Shown here: in pieces, positions 53,849 to 62,852 of the stretch | Layout: every line of letters starts with the position of its first letter | How positions within the stretch are numbered: the stretch's first letter is position 1 | DNA from: Clostridium ihumii AP5 | Lineage (GTDB): Bacteria; Bacillota; Clostridia; Clostridiales; Clostridiaceae | Direction of reading: 5' to 3' | Length of the DNA stretch: 64,000 bases | Assembly: GCF_000612845.1 (NCBI RefSeq) | Contig: NZ_CCAT010000063.1 | Coordinates: 1 to 64,000 of the forward strand | The notes under the pieces: generated by a model | The model's input: only the letters and a program-made list of their open reading frames with translations | Databases searched by the model: none | What the model was told of the DNA's origin: nothing | Translations under genes and position numbers: made by a program

Positions 53849-54530
53849 TTTTTATCTCCCATTTATAACCTAAGCCATAAACAGTTGTAATGTATGACAT
53901 ATCTTTATCTATAGCTTTTATCTTTTTTCTTATATTTTTTATGCTTTCTGTAACAGTGTCTAGATAACTCTCTGAGTCTAATCCCCAAACATTTTCAAAT
54001 ATCTTTTCCTTTGAAAATACTAAATTTTTATTAGTAATTAAAAGTTTTACTATTTTATATTCATTTTTGGTTAATTGTAGTTTTTCACTATTACATAAAA
54101 CTTCCTTCGCATTTATATCTATAACTACATTGCCAGAACTTAATATATAAGTTTCCTTATTTCTTATTCGTTCTTCTCTTCTTATATGACACTCAACTCT
54201 AGCCTTTAATTCTTTTAAGCTAAATGGTTTTGTAATATAATCATCTCCCCCAACTGAAAGTGCTTCTATTTTATCTTCTTCTAATGTTTTTGCACTAACA
54301 AATATAATTGGACATGCTATTTTTTCTCTTATTATATTACAAAGTTCTAATCCATCCATCCCTTCCATCATTATATCTAATATAATTAAATCAAAGGGAT
54401 TGTTTATAATACTTAATGCTTTTACAGCACTTTCAGCAGTTTCTACTGAGTAACCATATAGCTCTAAATATTCCTTTACTGTTATGCAAATATCTTCATT
54501 ATCATCAACAATTAAAATTTTTTTATCCAC
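53835..54530 (-). CDS. NisR-like response regulator
   Basis: A 231-residue OmpR-type regulator: receiver with ILIVDDNEDIC, LIILDIMMEGMDGLEL and DDYITKPFSL, then winged helix with LTKNEYKIVKLLITNKNLVFSKEKIFENVW and VYGLGYKW. GAGGTGTTTTAT favours a GTG start at 54530; another GTG three codons earlier is possible. It probably activates the transporter and lipoprotein genes downstream of it. Confidence 0.92.
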   Translation of the reverse strand: MDKKILIVDDNEDICITVKEYLELYGYSVETAESAVKALSIINNPFDLIILDIMMEGMDGLELCNIIREKIACPIIFVSAKTLEEDKIEALSVGGDDYITKPFSLKELKARVECHIRREERIRNKETYILSSGNVVIDINAKEVLCNSEKLQLTKNEYKIVKLLITNKNLVFSKEKIFENVWGLDSESYLDTVTESIKNIRKKIKAIDKDMSYITTVYGLGYKWEIKNEKK

Positions 54531-54589
54531 ATAAAACACCTCACTTATCTACAATTATATAATAATTTTAAAATTTTAAAATTACAATA

Positions 54590-54688
54590 ATGTTTTACAA
54601 GGTTGAAACCTCGCCTACAAAAGGTATTGTTGAAATCCCTACCACAGAAGGTGTTGTTGAAATCTTGTGGATTTTACATAAAAAATAA
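54590..54688 (+). CDS. Tiny ORF with nine-residue repeats, perhaps a gene remnant
   Basis: A 32-codon frame starts at ATG 54590 and contains two and a half copies of a 27-base tandem unit encoding the pattern VETSPTKGI, VEIPTTEGV, VEIL. A terminator hairpin follows the stop. There is no clear ribosome binding site. It may be the last piece of a repeat-rich surface protein. Low confidence that it is translated. Confidence 0.3.
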   Translation: MFYKVETSPTKGIVEIPTTEGVVEILWILHKK

Positions 54689-54717
54689 AGCACATCAAAT
54701 AATTATGTGCTTTATTC
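54685..54717. terminator. Terminator after the P-type ATPase gene
   Basis: AAAGCACAT and ATGTGCTTT enclose a loop of about 9 bases; both flanks are T- or A-rich, so it may serve both directions. It lies just beyond the stop of the ATPase gene. Confidence 0.65.
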
Positions 54718-54721
54718 TATC

Positions 54722-57106
54722 TTACATTTCTCTTGTTAATTCTTTTTTATTTTTTATGCAATTTGAAATTGTCTTTTCCCTTACTGTAGTTTTTGCAAAT
54801 TTTGATATTAATATCATTACTATTGTTGTGATTGATGCTATTCCAAAAATGATTAACATATAACGGCTTTGAATTGTATCTATTACAAAAAACTTTCTTA
54901 CAAAAGGTATCATAAAAGATATAGCAAATAATATACTCATTGAAGCAACTATAATTAATCTATATAAATTTAGTGGTGTAGCTACTTTTAATAAAACAAC
55001 CATACTTAATGTACCAAATGTTGCTACTGCAAGTGTTCTACATTCTTCTAGTGATGCTCCAGTATAATGTCCTATAATAAACATAATTATTGTACTTATT
55101 CCTATTAATGCTCCATTTGGAATTGCAACTTTCATTACCCTTTTTAAGAACCCTTCTTTTATCATATCTTTATTTGGTGACATTGATAAAAAGAATGATG
55201 GTATACCAATAGTTAAACTACCTAAAAGTGTCATTTGTATAGGTATCATTGGGTATGGCAATCTAATAAGAGCAAATACCACTGCTAATATTATAAAATA
55301 TACTGTCTTAGTTAAGAACAATTCTGATACTTTTTCTAAATTATTTATAAGTTGTCTTCCTTCTGAAACTACATGTGGAAGCGCTGTAAAATCTGAATTC
55401 ATAAGAACAAGTTGTGCTACTGACTTAGTTGCATCTGCCCCCTCAGCCATAGCAATTCCACAATCTGATTCTTTTAATGCTAAAACATCATTAACACCAT
55501 CACCTGTCATTGCAACAGTGTGTTTATTAGCCTTTAATCCAAGAACTATTCTTTTCTTCTGATGTGGTGTTACTCTTCCAAAAACACAAGTTTTCTCCAC
55601 CATCTTATTAAATTCTTCTTCGTCTTCTGGCAAGTCTTTTGCATCTACATAACTTTCAGCATTTTCAATTCCAACCTTTTTAGCTATAGCTGATACTGTT
55701 ACTGGATTATCTCCTGATATTATCTTTATTCCAACATCTTGTTTCTTGAAATATTTTATAGCTTCCTCTGCATTTTCCCTTATTATATCCTCAATAACTA
55801 TTAATGCTTCTTTTGTTACTTCTCCTTCTAAGTTATCACTTAGTACCCCATTAACCTTAGCTAAAAGAATTACTCTATTACCTTTTTTAGCTTCATTTTC
55901 AACACTTTCTGCTATCTCACTATACCTATCTTTAAGTATCATTTCAGGTGCACCTAAAACCCATACACCATCATTTTCAACTTCTATTGCTTTCCACTTT
56001 CTTTTAGATGAAAATGCTATCTTGTTTTTTATCTTAAGATGAGGATTATCATTAAATCTCTCTAAAATTGCTTTATCTGTTTGATTAGATGTATTAAAAC
56101 TATGTGAAATTGCTGCAATTATCTCTTCTATTTTTTCTTTTTTTTCTTTTCCTATAGTTAAAATTTCACTTACCTTTAAATCACCTTTAGTTATAGTTCC
56201 TGTTTTATCTAAACATAAAACATCTACCCTTGCTAATACCTCTGTTGCTGGCAATTCTTGAACTAAAGTTTTCCACTTTGCAAGTCTCATAACTGCAAGC
56301 ATAAATGTTGTGCTTGTTAATAGTACAAGTCCTTCTGGAATCATACCAATTACACCTGAAACCGCACCCATTATAGAATCTTCTAAACTTCCTCTTCCAT
56401 TTAATAACTGACTTCCAATTAGTAATATTGCAATTGGAAACACAATCCACATAATAGTTTTAAATATCTTATTTATATCTTTTTGTAACTTTGAATTTAT
56501 AACTTTAAACTTTTTAGCTTCATTAGCAAGTTTTGCTGCATATGTGTTTTGACCAATTGCTATAACTTTTGCATATGTCATTCCTGATGTTACAAAACTT
56601 CCTGATAACAATTTGTCACCTTTTGTTTTCAGTATTGGATCTGTTTCACCAGTAATCATAGATTCATCTACTTCTATTTCATTATCTTTAACCATTTCAC
56701 AGTCTACTAATATTTGTTCCCCTGCTCGTAATCTTAAAATATCATCTAAAACTATCTCTTGTACATTTATATCATTTAAACTATCATTTCTTAATGCTTC
56801 AACCCTTTTTTCACTTATAACTGATAATTTTTCAAGTATTTTTTTTGCTTTTAACTCTTGAAATGCTCCAACTATTATATTTGCAATTACTATTATTGCA
56901 AAAAAAGCATTTTTAAATGATCCTGCTAAAAGCACTACTACTGCAAGACTTAAATTAATCATATTATAACTAGTAAATATATTGGCTCTAAGAATTTGTC
57001 CTAATGTACGAGAAGGTGGCTTAGGTATTGTATTTACATTACCCTTACACACTCTAATTTTTACTTCTTCAGTGGTAAGACCTTTTATCCTCATATTGCT
57101 TTCCAT
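54722..57106 (-). CDS. Cation-translocating P-type ATPase
   Basis: A 794-residue pump of the P-ATPase superfamily. It has ESMITGETDPI in the actuator domain, the metal-site helix GMIPEGLVLLTS, the phosphorylation motif LCLDKTGTITKGD (Asp300), the nucleotide-domain KRKWKAIE segment, and hinge motif MTGDGVNDVLALKESD. There are about ten transmembrane helices and no N-terminal metal-binding domain. The PEGL motif and overall form resemble P2-like calcium pumps such as mycobacterial CtpE, so Ca2+ is the first guess for the substrate. GAGGTGTTATT precedes the ATG. It is a single gene. Confidence 0.9.
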   Translation of the reverse strand: MESNMRIKGLTTEEVKIRVCKGNVNTIPKPPSRTLGQILRANIFTSYNMINLSLAVVVLLAGSFKNAFFAIIVIANIIVGAFQELKAKKILEKLSVISEKRVEALRNDSLNDINVQEIVLDDILRLRAGEQILVDCEMVKDNEIEVDESMITGETDPILKTKGDKLLSGSFVTSGMTYAKVIAIGQNTYAAKLANEAKKFKVINSKLQKDINKIFKTIMWIVFPIAILLIGSQLLNGRGSLEDSIMGAVSGVIGMIPEGLVLLTSTTFMLAVMRLAKWKTLVQELPATEVLARVDVLCLDKTGTITKGDLKVSEILTIGKEKKEKIEEIIAAISHSFNTSNQTDKAILERFNDNPHLKIKNKIAFSSKRKWKAIEVENDGVWVLGAPEMILKDRYSEIAESVENEAKKGNRVILLAKVNGVLSDNLEGEVTKEALIVIEDIIRENAEEAIKYFKKQDVGIKIISGDNPVTVSAIAKKVGIENAESYVDAKDLPEDEEEFNKMVEKTCVFGRVTPHQKKRIVLGLKANKHTVAMTGDGVNDVLALKESDCGIAMAEGADATKSVAQLVLMNSDFTALPHVVSEGRQLINNLEKVSELFLTKTVYFIILAVVFALIRLPYPMIPIQMTLLGSLTIGIPSFFLSMSPNKDMIKEGFLKRVMKVAIPNGALIGISTIIMFIIGHYTGASLEECRTLAVATFGTLSMVVLLKVATPLNLYRLIIVASMSILFAISFMIPFVRKFFVIDTIQSRYMLIIFGIASITTIVMILISKFAKTTVREKTISNCIKNKKELTREM

Positions 57107-57961
57107 AATAACACCTCTATTCCCATATCCGTTTAATATCTATCTAAAATAATAACTTCATAGATTTTTTTTAATTGCATTTTATAGTTAATAACTTATT
57201 TGAATTTATTGTATAATATGTAACCTTAAGTATATAGTATATCCTATAAATCCCAAATTATAAATTATTTTAACTTTTCCCCCAATATTATAGGGTTCCA
57301 AGCTAAAATTTAAAATAATAGCTTCCTCAAATGATACTACTAATCTTACGATTTATTTCTATATTTATATTTGGAACCAGTTGACAATTGAAAATTGACA
57401 ATTGACAGTTATGGTTAATATTACTCATTTCATTCCTAATATTTAAAATAGAAATACATAAAAACTACGTTTTATATTGTGTTTAAATAATTTGCTTTGT
57501 AAATCTAATAGAAAATCATTCTTTAAAATTGGAAATCCAATTTTTACATTCAGTTTCAATTTTCAATTAAATTAATTAGATTCTCAACTTAAACATGAAT
57601 AACTTAAAGTTTTAATTTGGATTCCTACATAAAATTTCAAGTTAATATTTTATTTTATTCATTATTTTTAATTTTTCTTTCCATATTAAAACCTTATATA
57701 TCTATATTAATCATAAATTCTTAAAAACATATTAATATAAATATTAAGAAATTCTTAAGATTATATATTTTTTTATAAATGCTTTCTTATTTCTAATTAT
57801 ACAGTTTTAACCTTAAATAAAAGATACAATAACATTAAATTTACCTTACATTTTTGAAATATAAGATTTTTTAATATCTTAATTATATTTCAATACATTT
57901 GTTCTTTTTACATATATTGTATGATAGAATAAATTTAATATAAATTTGTGAGGTTATTTTT
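57107..57961. other. Long intergenic region
   Basis: These 855 bases hold no gene. They contain MITE-like copy C (57289-57632) and otherwise AT-rich sequence, with the promoters of the diverging P-type ATPase and MATE genes at the edges. Confidence 0.6.
57289..57632. repeat. MITE-like element, copy C
   Basis: The 344-base element starts TATAGGGTTCC and ends GGATTCCTACATA, a diverged inverted match. It shares AAATGATACTACTAATCTTA with copies B and D, and a stretch of over 100 bases with copy D (from GAAAATCATTCTTTAAAATT on). The internal TTGACAATTGAAAATTGACA is a small repeat of its own. Confidence 0.75.
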
Positions 57962-59314
57962 ATGATTGATATGACAGAAGGAAATATTAATAAAAGAATT
58001 TTAAAATTTGCACTACCTATGATTCTAGGAAATATATTTCAACAAGTATATAATTTAGTTGATTCTATTGTAGTTGGAAAATTTATAGGAGCAGATGCAT
58101 TAGCATCAGTAGGTTCATCTTTTGCTATAATTGTCTTTATAAATTCAATTATAATTGGTTTATCTATGGGTGTTGGTATTATTCTATCTCAATTTTATGG
58201 ATCTAAGGATTTTGATAAATTTAAAGAAACTACATTTTTATCATTTATTTTTATAGGGTGTATTACTATTTTTTTAATGGTACTCTCCTTATATTTCATA
58301 GATTCTATTCTTTTATTGTTTAATATGCCTTTAGAACTTATTAATGATTCAAAAGAGTATTTAATAATTATTTTACTTGGATTAATATTTACATATATCT
58401 ATAATTTATCTACATCTCTACTTAGAGCCATTGGAGATTCTAAACGCCCCTTATATTTTTTAATCATAGCTTCAATAATCAACATAGTTTTAGACCTACT
58501 TTTTGTTATAAAGTTTAATTTAGGAATTAAGGGTGTTGCTATAGCTACAGTAATTGCACAAGCTGTATCTGGTTTTATAAGCATTATTTATACTTATATA
58601 AAATTAGATTTTTTAAGATTTGATAGAAAATGTATAAAAGTTCATAAAGATACATTAAAATCAGTTATTAAATATTCTACATTAACTGCCCTTCAACAAT
58701 CCATTATGAATTTTGGGATACTAATTGTACAAGGTCTAGTTAATACCTTTGGTTCTACTGTAATGGCAGCTTTTGCAGCAGGAGTAAAAATAGATTCTAT
58801 TGCATATATGCCTGTACAAGATTTTGGAAATGCATTTTCTACTTTTGTTGCTCAAAATAAAGGTGCTGAAAAAATTGACAGAATAAAACTTGGAGTAAAA
58901 AGCTCTATTAAAACTATCATTATATTTTGCTTTATTACTTCAACATTAATCCTTGTATTTTCAAAGCAAATAATGTTATTATTTGTTGATAAACATGAAA
59001 CTTCCGTTATATCACTTGGAATAGAATATATATCTGTTGTTGCAATATTTTATGTTTTAATAGGATTTTTGTTTATGTTTTATGGTTTATATAGAGGCCT
59101 TGGACTATTGAAAATCTCTATAATTTTAACTATAGTATCTTTAGGAACAAGAGTATTACTTGCATATATTCTTTCTTCTACATCATTAGGGGCAAGTGGA
59201 ATTTGGTGGTCTATACCTATTGGTTGGGGACTTGCCGATATTTTAGGTTTTATGTTATATAAAAAGTTTATAATTAAGTGTAATAAACAAAATTATATAA
59301 AGGTGGCGAAATAA
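57962..59314 (+). CDS. MATE-family efflux transporter
   Basis: A 450-residue MATE exporter with twelve helices in two halves. Family features are GNINKRILKFALPMILGNIFQQVYNLVDSIVVGKFIGADALASVG at the start and PVQDFGNAFSTFVAQNKGAEKIDRIKLGVKSS at the second half. It should expel drugs or metabolites by cation antiport. GAGGTTATTTTT precedes the ATG. The flavodoxin gene follows with one base between, so the two share a transcript. Confidence 0.93.
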   Translation: MIDMTEGNINKRILKFALPMILGNIFQQVYNLVDSIVVGKFIGADALASVGSSFAIIVFINSIIIGLSMGVGIILSQFYGSKDFDKFKETTFLSFIFIGCITIFLMVLSLYFIDSILLLFNMPLELINDSKEYLIIILLGLIFTYIYNLSTSLLRAIGDSKRPLYFLIIASIINIVLDLLFVIKFNLGIKGVAIATVIAQAVSGFISIIYTYIKLDFLRFDRKCIKVHKDTLKSVIKYSTLTALQQSIMNFGILIVQGLVNTFGSTVMAAFAAGVKIDSIAYMPVQDFGNAFSTFVAQNKGAEKIDRIKLGVKSSIKTIIIFCFITSTLILVFSKQIMLLFVDKHETSVISLGIEYISVVAIFYVLIGFLFMFYGLYRGLGLLKISIILTIVSLGTRVLLAYILSSTSLGASGIWWSIPIGWGLADILGFMLYKKFIIKCNKQNYIKVAK

Positions 59315-59315
59315 A

Positions 59316-59816
59316 GTGAATTGTTTAGTTTTATATTCTTCATTAACTGGTAATACAAAAAAAATTGCTTATGCTATTTATGATGAAATAACTAGCTCAA
59401 AAGATATTTTTGAATCAAATTCTAGTATTAACTGTGATAATTATGATACTATCTTAGTTGGATATTGGGTTGATAAGGGACTTTGTGATACTAATTCTAA
59501 ACTAATTTTAGAAAATTTAACTAATAAAAATGTAATTCTATTTGGCACTTTAGGGGCTAAAGATTCTGGTGCCTACTATGATAAAATAAAACTCAAGGTG
59601 GAATCTCTTTTAGATAACTCTAATAAATTGCTCGGACACTTTTTATGTCAAGGAAAAATTAATCCTAAATTAACTGAAAGATATAAAGAGTTACTTAAAA
59701 CAAATCCTAGCGATGAACATGCCAAAGCTCAAATTGAAAATCATAAAAATGCCAGTACCCATCCTGATGATATTGATATTTTAAACGCAAAAAATTTTAT
59801 AAAATCTTTGTTATAA
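59316..59816 (+). CDS. Flavodoxin-family protein
   Basis: A 166-residue flavodoxin with the FMN phosphate loop YSSLTGNTKKIA, DTILVGYWVDKG and NVILFGTLGAKDSGAYYDKI. The C-terminal part has PSDEHAKAQIENHKNASTHPDDID, which resembles the clostridial flavodoxins named BilS (partner of bilirubin reductase). No BilR-type gene is next to it here. Starts at GTG after AAGGTGGCGAAATAAA. It is co-transcribed with the MATE exporter, a link I cannot explain. Confidence 0.8.
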   Translation: MNCLVLYSSLTGNTKKIAYAIYDEITSSKDIFESNSSINCDNYDTILVGYWVDKGLCDTNSKLILENLTNKNVILFGTLGAKDSGAYYDKIKLKVESLLDNSNKLLGHFLCQGKINPKLTERYKELLKTNPSDEHAKAQIENHKNASTHPDDIDILNAKNFIKSLL

Positions 59817-59823
59817 TAAATAA

Positions 59824-59858
59824 TGGATTTCAATTTTGTAATTGAAATCCTTTTTTTT
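59824..59858 (+). terminator. Terminator after the MATE-flavodoxin operon
   Basis: GGATTTCAATT and AATTGAAATCC enclose TTGT and are followed by seven T on the plus strand. Confidence 0.88.
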
Positions 59859-60047
59859 ATATTTATTATTAATAAAAATCTTAAAACTTCAAATACTATA
59901 CTATAGGTTTTAAATTTCATTTTAAACTTATAATTTTACTAATTAAGATATTCTTAAATTAATACTTAAAGTTATTTAAAATATTTGAGAAAGTATCTTA
60001 TTTTCAAGTTTATAAAATATTTATAAATTTATCGAAGGAGCAGATTT

Positions 60048-61226
60048 ATGAAAAAATTTTTTCTATCTAATTTATGGATTTACTTTGTGGTGTTTTTTAT
60101 TATTTCCGTAATTTTATGCAATACAAGTGTATGTTTTGCACAAAATGCACCATCTTTTCAACATATAGAAACTTATATTAATAATCACTTTAATTCTAGA
60201 AATCAATCTATTTTTAATGGTAACATTAGTTCTATTGCTTCAAAATACAATACCTCTGTTGAGGATGGACGATATGCTCTTGACCATGAAGTTCGACGAA
60301 TAAAATATCTTAGAGATTGGGCTTCTCAAAGAGGCATAACATTTACAAGTATTAATTCTAATGTAGTATTTAAAAACATGAATATTTCTTCTAATGGGGC
60401 GAATTTTAGAGTTGATGAAGAATGGATTTTTAAATATATATATGATTCTGATGAAAACCCTACTGAGAATATCTTTGGAATAAATTTATTTCATATGATT
60501 GACCTTATAAATACGAAAAATGATTTAATAATCAATAAAGATTGGTATTTAGATTGCTTTGAAGATGCCTTAAAATCTTATGATGGAAATTATTCTGAAT
60601 TATTACTACCATCTCCAACAAAACAAATATTTGATTTTTCAAATATAAACTATGAAAATGTTGTTATTAATTCCACTGATACATATAATCGATTAAAAGC
60701 TATTGAGTATGCTGATAAATTTTCTGGAGTACCCTCATTAAGCCAAAATACAGATAAATATAACAATAAATATATTAATTTTACTGGTGCTGGAGGAAAT
60801 TGTACAAATTATGTATCTCAATGTTTAGGTGACGTAAATGCTGGAAATTTAAAAAAAGATTTTACGTGGTATACATTAACTAAAGACAATATCCATTCTG
60901 ATTATTCTCCAGCCTGGGTAAATGCTGATGCATTTAGAAATTATTTTGTTTATGGTGGTAGAGGAACACTACTACAAAAAGGAACTTTTAAAGACATTGT
61001 TAATAATTATTCTCCCAATGATGATATAACTATAAATAAGCTTGCTCCTGGTGATGTAATCTCATATGCAAAAGGAAATGACATTGATCATACAGCTATT
61101 ATAACAGCTTTTGATAATCATGGTTATCCATTAATAAATTCACACACTGTTGATAGATATCATGTTCCATTTGATTTAGGTTGGGGTGATGATAACATTT
61201 TATTTCATTTAATTCATGTAAAATAG
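60048..61226 (+). CDS. Secreted amidase-domain protein
   Basis: The 392-residue protein has a signal peptide (MKKFFLSNLWIYFVVFFIISVILCNTSVCFA, cut before QNAP). The C-terminal 180 residues are a putative amidase domain (Amidase_6 family): AGGNCTNYVSQCL with the likely catalytic Cys, GDVISYAKGNDIDHTAIITA with His, and NSHTVDRYHVPFDLGW. The middle region (about 40-190) has no recognised fold. A cell-wall hydrolase or peptidase role outside the cell is likely. GAAGGAG precedes the ATG. Confidence 0.85.
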   Translation: MKKFFLSNLWIYFVVFFIISVILCNTSVCFAQNAPSFQHIETYINNHFNSRNQSIFNGNISSIASKYNTSVEDGRYALDHEVRRIKYLRDWASQRGITFTSINSNVVFKNMNISSNGANFRVDEEWIFKYIYDSDENPTENIFGINLFHMIDLINTKNDLIINKDWYLDCFEDALKSYDGNYSELLLPSPTKQIFDFSNINYENVVINSTDTYNRLKAIEYADKFSGVPSLSQNTDKYNNKYINFTGAGGNCTNYVSQCLGDVNAGNLKKDFTWYTLTKDNIHSDYSPAWVNADAFRNYFVYGGRGTLLQKGTFKDIVNNYSPNDDITINKLAPGDVISYAKGNDIDHTAIITAFDNHGYPLINSHTVDRYHVPFDLGWGDDNILFHLIHVK

Positions 61227-61230
61227 TAAA

Positions 61231-61272
61231 CAAAAGCCTTAAAGCATTTATTATGCTTTAAAGCTTTTTTGT
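61231..61272. terminator. Bidirectional terminator
   Basis: AAGCCTTAAAGCAT and ATGCTTTAAAGCTT pair between the amidase and smpB genes, which converge; T-runs are found on the plus strand. Confidence 0.8.
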
Positions 61273-61273
61273 C

Positions 61274-61747
61274 TTAATATCTCATTCTTTCTTTTAACTG
61301 TCTATCAATTTCCCTCTTGTGTGCTTTTTCAAGCATTGCATCTCTCTTATCGTAATTCTTTTTACCTCTACACACTCCAAGATTAACCTTTACTCTTCCA
61401 TCCTTTAAATAAAGTGCTAATGGAATTAATGTAAGACCTTCTTGTTGAATAAGTCCTGACAACCTTCTTATTTCTTCTTTATGTAGAAGTAATTTTCTAT
61501 CTCTTAATGGATCTACATTAAAAATATTTCCTTGTTCATAAGGACTTATATGCATTCCAACTATAAACACTTCACCATTTCTAATTTCTGCATAACATTC
61601 TTTAACATTTGCTTTTCCAGCTCTTATTGATTTAACTTCTGTTCCAACAAGCTCTATTCCTGCTTCCATTCCTTCTTCAACAAAATAATCATGCCTTGCT
61701 TTTCTATTTTCAACTAATGTTTTATTTTCTTTTCTTTTATTAGCCAT
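61274..61747 (-). CDS. smpB: SsrA-binding protein SmpB
   Basis: SmpB binds the tRNA-like domain of tmRNA and guides it into the stalled ribosome. The 157-residue protein has the family start [69 protein letters not shown], and the C-terminal tail [29 protein letters not shown] that replaces the anticodon stem. It lies 13 kb from ssrA. GAAGGTGTAAAA precedes the ATG. Confidence 0.97.
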   Translation of the reverse strand: MANKRKENKTLVENRKARHDYFVEEGMEAGIELVGTEVKSIRAGKANVKECYAEIRNGEVFIVGMHISPYEQGNIFNVDPLRDRKLLLHKEEIRRLSGLIQQEGLTLIPLALYLKDGRVKVNLGVCRGKKNYDKRDAMLEKAHKREIDRQLKERMRY

Positions 61748-61891
61748 TTTTACACCTTCTTTTTCCTAAAATAAGAAAACATAAATTCTATTTCTCATTA
61801 ACGATATTTTAACAAAAAATCACTTCATATACTATATTATTTCCAACTTTAAGTTATAATTTACAATATAATTATAACACATAGTCTAATT

Positions 61892-62142
61892 TATATGATT
61901 CCAATCTCAAATTCAAAGTAATCTCTTTCTCAAATGATACTATTAATCTTATAGGTTATTGCCATTTTTATATTGTTTTTGACTAATTTGCTCTGCAAAT
62001 TTAATAAAAAATCATTCTTTAAAATTGGAAATCCAATTTTTACATTCACTTTCAACTTTCAATTTTCCATTTTTAATTAAATTAATTAGAATTCTCAACT
62101 TAAATAAGAGTAATTTCATTTTTCAAATTAGAACCCTACATA
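61892..62142. repeat. MITE-like element, copy D
   Basis: The 251-base element starts TATATGATTCC (diverged left end) and ends AGAACCCTACATA. It shares TTCAAAGTAATCT with copy B and more than 100 bases with copy C. The rest of the gap 61748-62239 is AT-rich and holds the smpB promoter region. Confidence 0.7.
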
Positions 62143-62239
62143 GTTTCATAATATTAAATATAACATGTGACATATAAAACGTAATTTTATATGTCACAAA
62201 ATAATTATATAATAACTTTTTAATAGGCATTTTCCTTTT

Positions 62240-62725
62240 TTATGAACGTCCAACAAATTCAATGCTAAACAATGCAGAACTTACAGTGCTTGGAATTTCA
62301 TATCTAACTCTTGCATATGCACCATATAGATTAGACTCAAGTATTCCCTGTCCATTATCGATTAATACTTTTCGTGAATTTAAATCTTCTGTATAAGTTC
62401 CATTTGGAAGTCCTGGCTCTGCTGTCAATTCTATAGTTAATGTTGCTGTTTCATTTATATTAGAATATACAAAATATGAGTAATCTTTAAGTTGTCCAAT
62501 ATTAACAGTTCCAGCTACACCTTCACTACTTGTTGCAGTAAAATCCCAAGTGGTGTACGTTTGAAAATATCCACCTACTATAACTGTTGCTGAATTACTT
62601 ACATTTACTTGTACTATACCATTACTTGTTACTTTAATAGGTGTTGATACTCCACTATCATTAATTCCATTTGCTAAAATCATCAACTTGGAAGCCACAT
62701 CATTAAAAACAATAGTATTAGCCAT
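62240..62725 (-). CDS. Beta-rich protein of unknown function (DUF6385-like)
   Basis: A 161-residue protein starting MANTIVFNDVASKLMILANGINDSGVSTPIKVTSNGIVQVNVS and continuing in beta-rich, Thr/Ser-rich sequence to FSIEFVGRS. It resembles clostridial proteins that I link with low certainty to DUF6385. No signal peptide. Its general look, like that of the gene at 20099, suits a spore-surface or self-assembling protein, but this is a guess. AAGGTGAAGCAT favours the ATG at 62725; a GTG three codons upstream overlaps the site. Confidence 0.65.
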   Translation of the reverse strand: MANTIVFNDVASKLMILANGINDSGVSTPIKVTSNGIVQVNVSNSATVIVGGYFQTYTTWDFTATSSEGVAGTVNIGQLKDYSYFVYSNINETATLTIELTAEPGLPNGTYTEDLNSRKVLIDNGQGILESNLYGAYARVRYEIPSTVSSALFSIEFVGRS

Positions 62726-62852
62726 ATGCTTCACCTTATATCATTATTTAATAGCTATATATTTTTATATAACTATATATTATTATATGCCTAACAAATA
62801 TAATTTGATATTTTAAATATCATATATTACTTATATTTTTATAATGTTAAAT

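Noticed and set aside
54603-54675. CRISPR array
   Set aside because: Only two and a half 27-base units, contiguous and without spacers; the repeats are in phase with codons.
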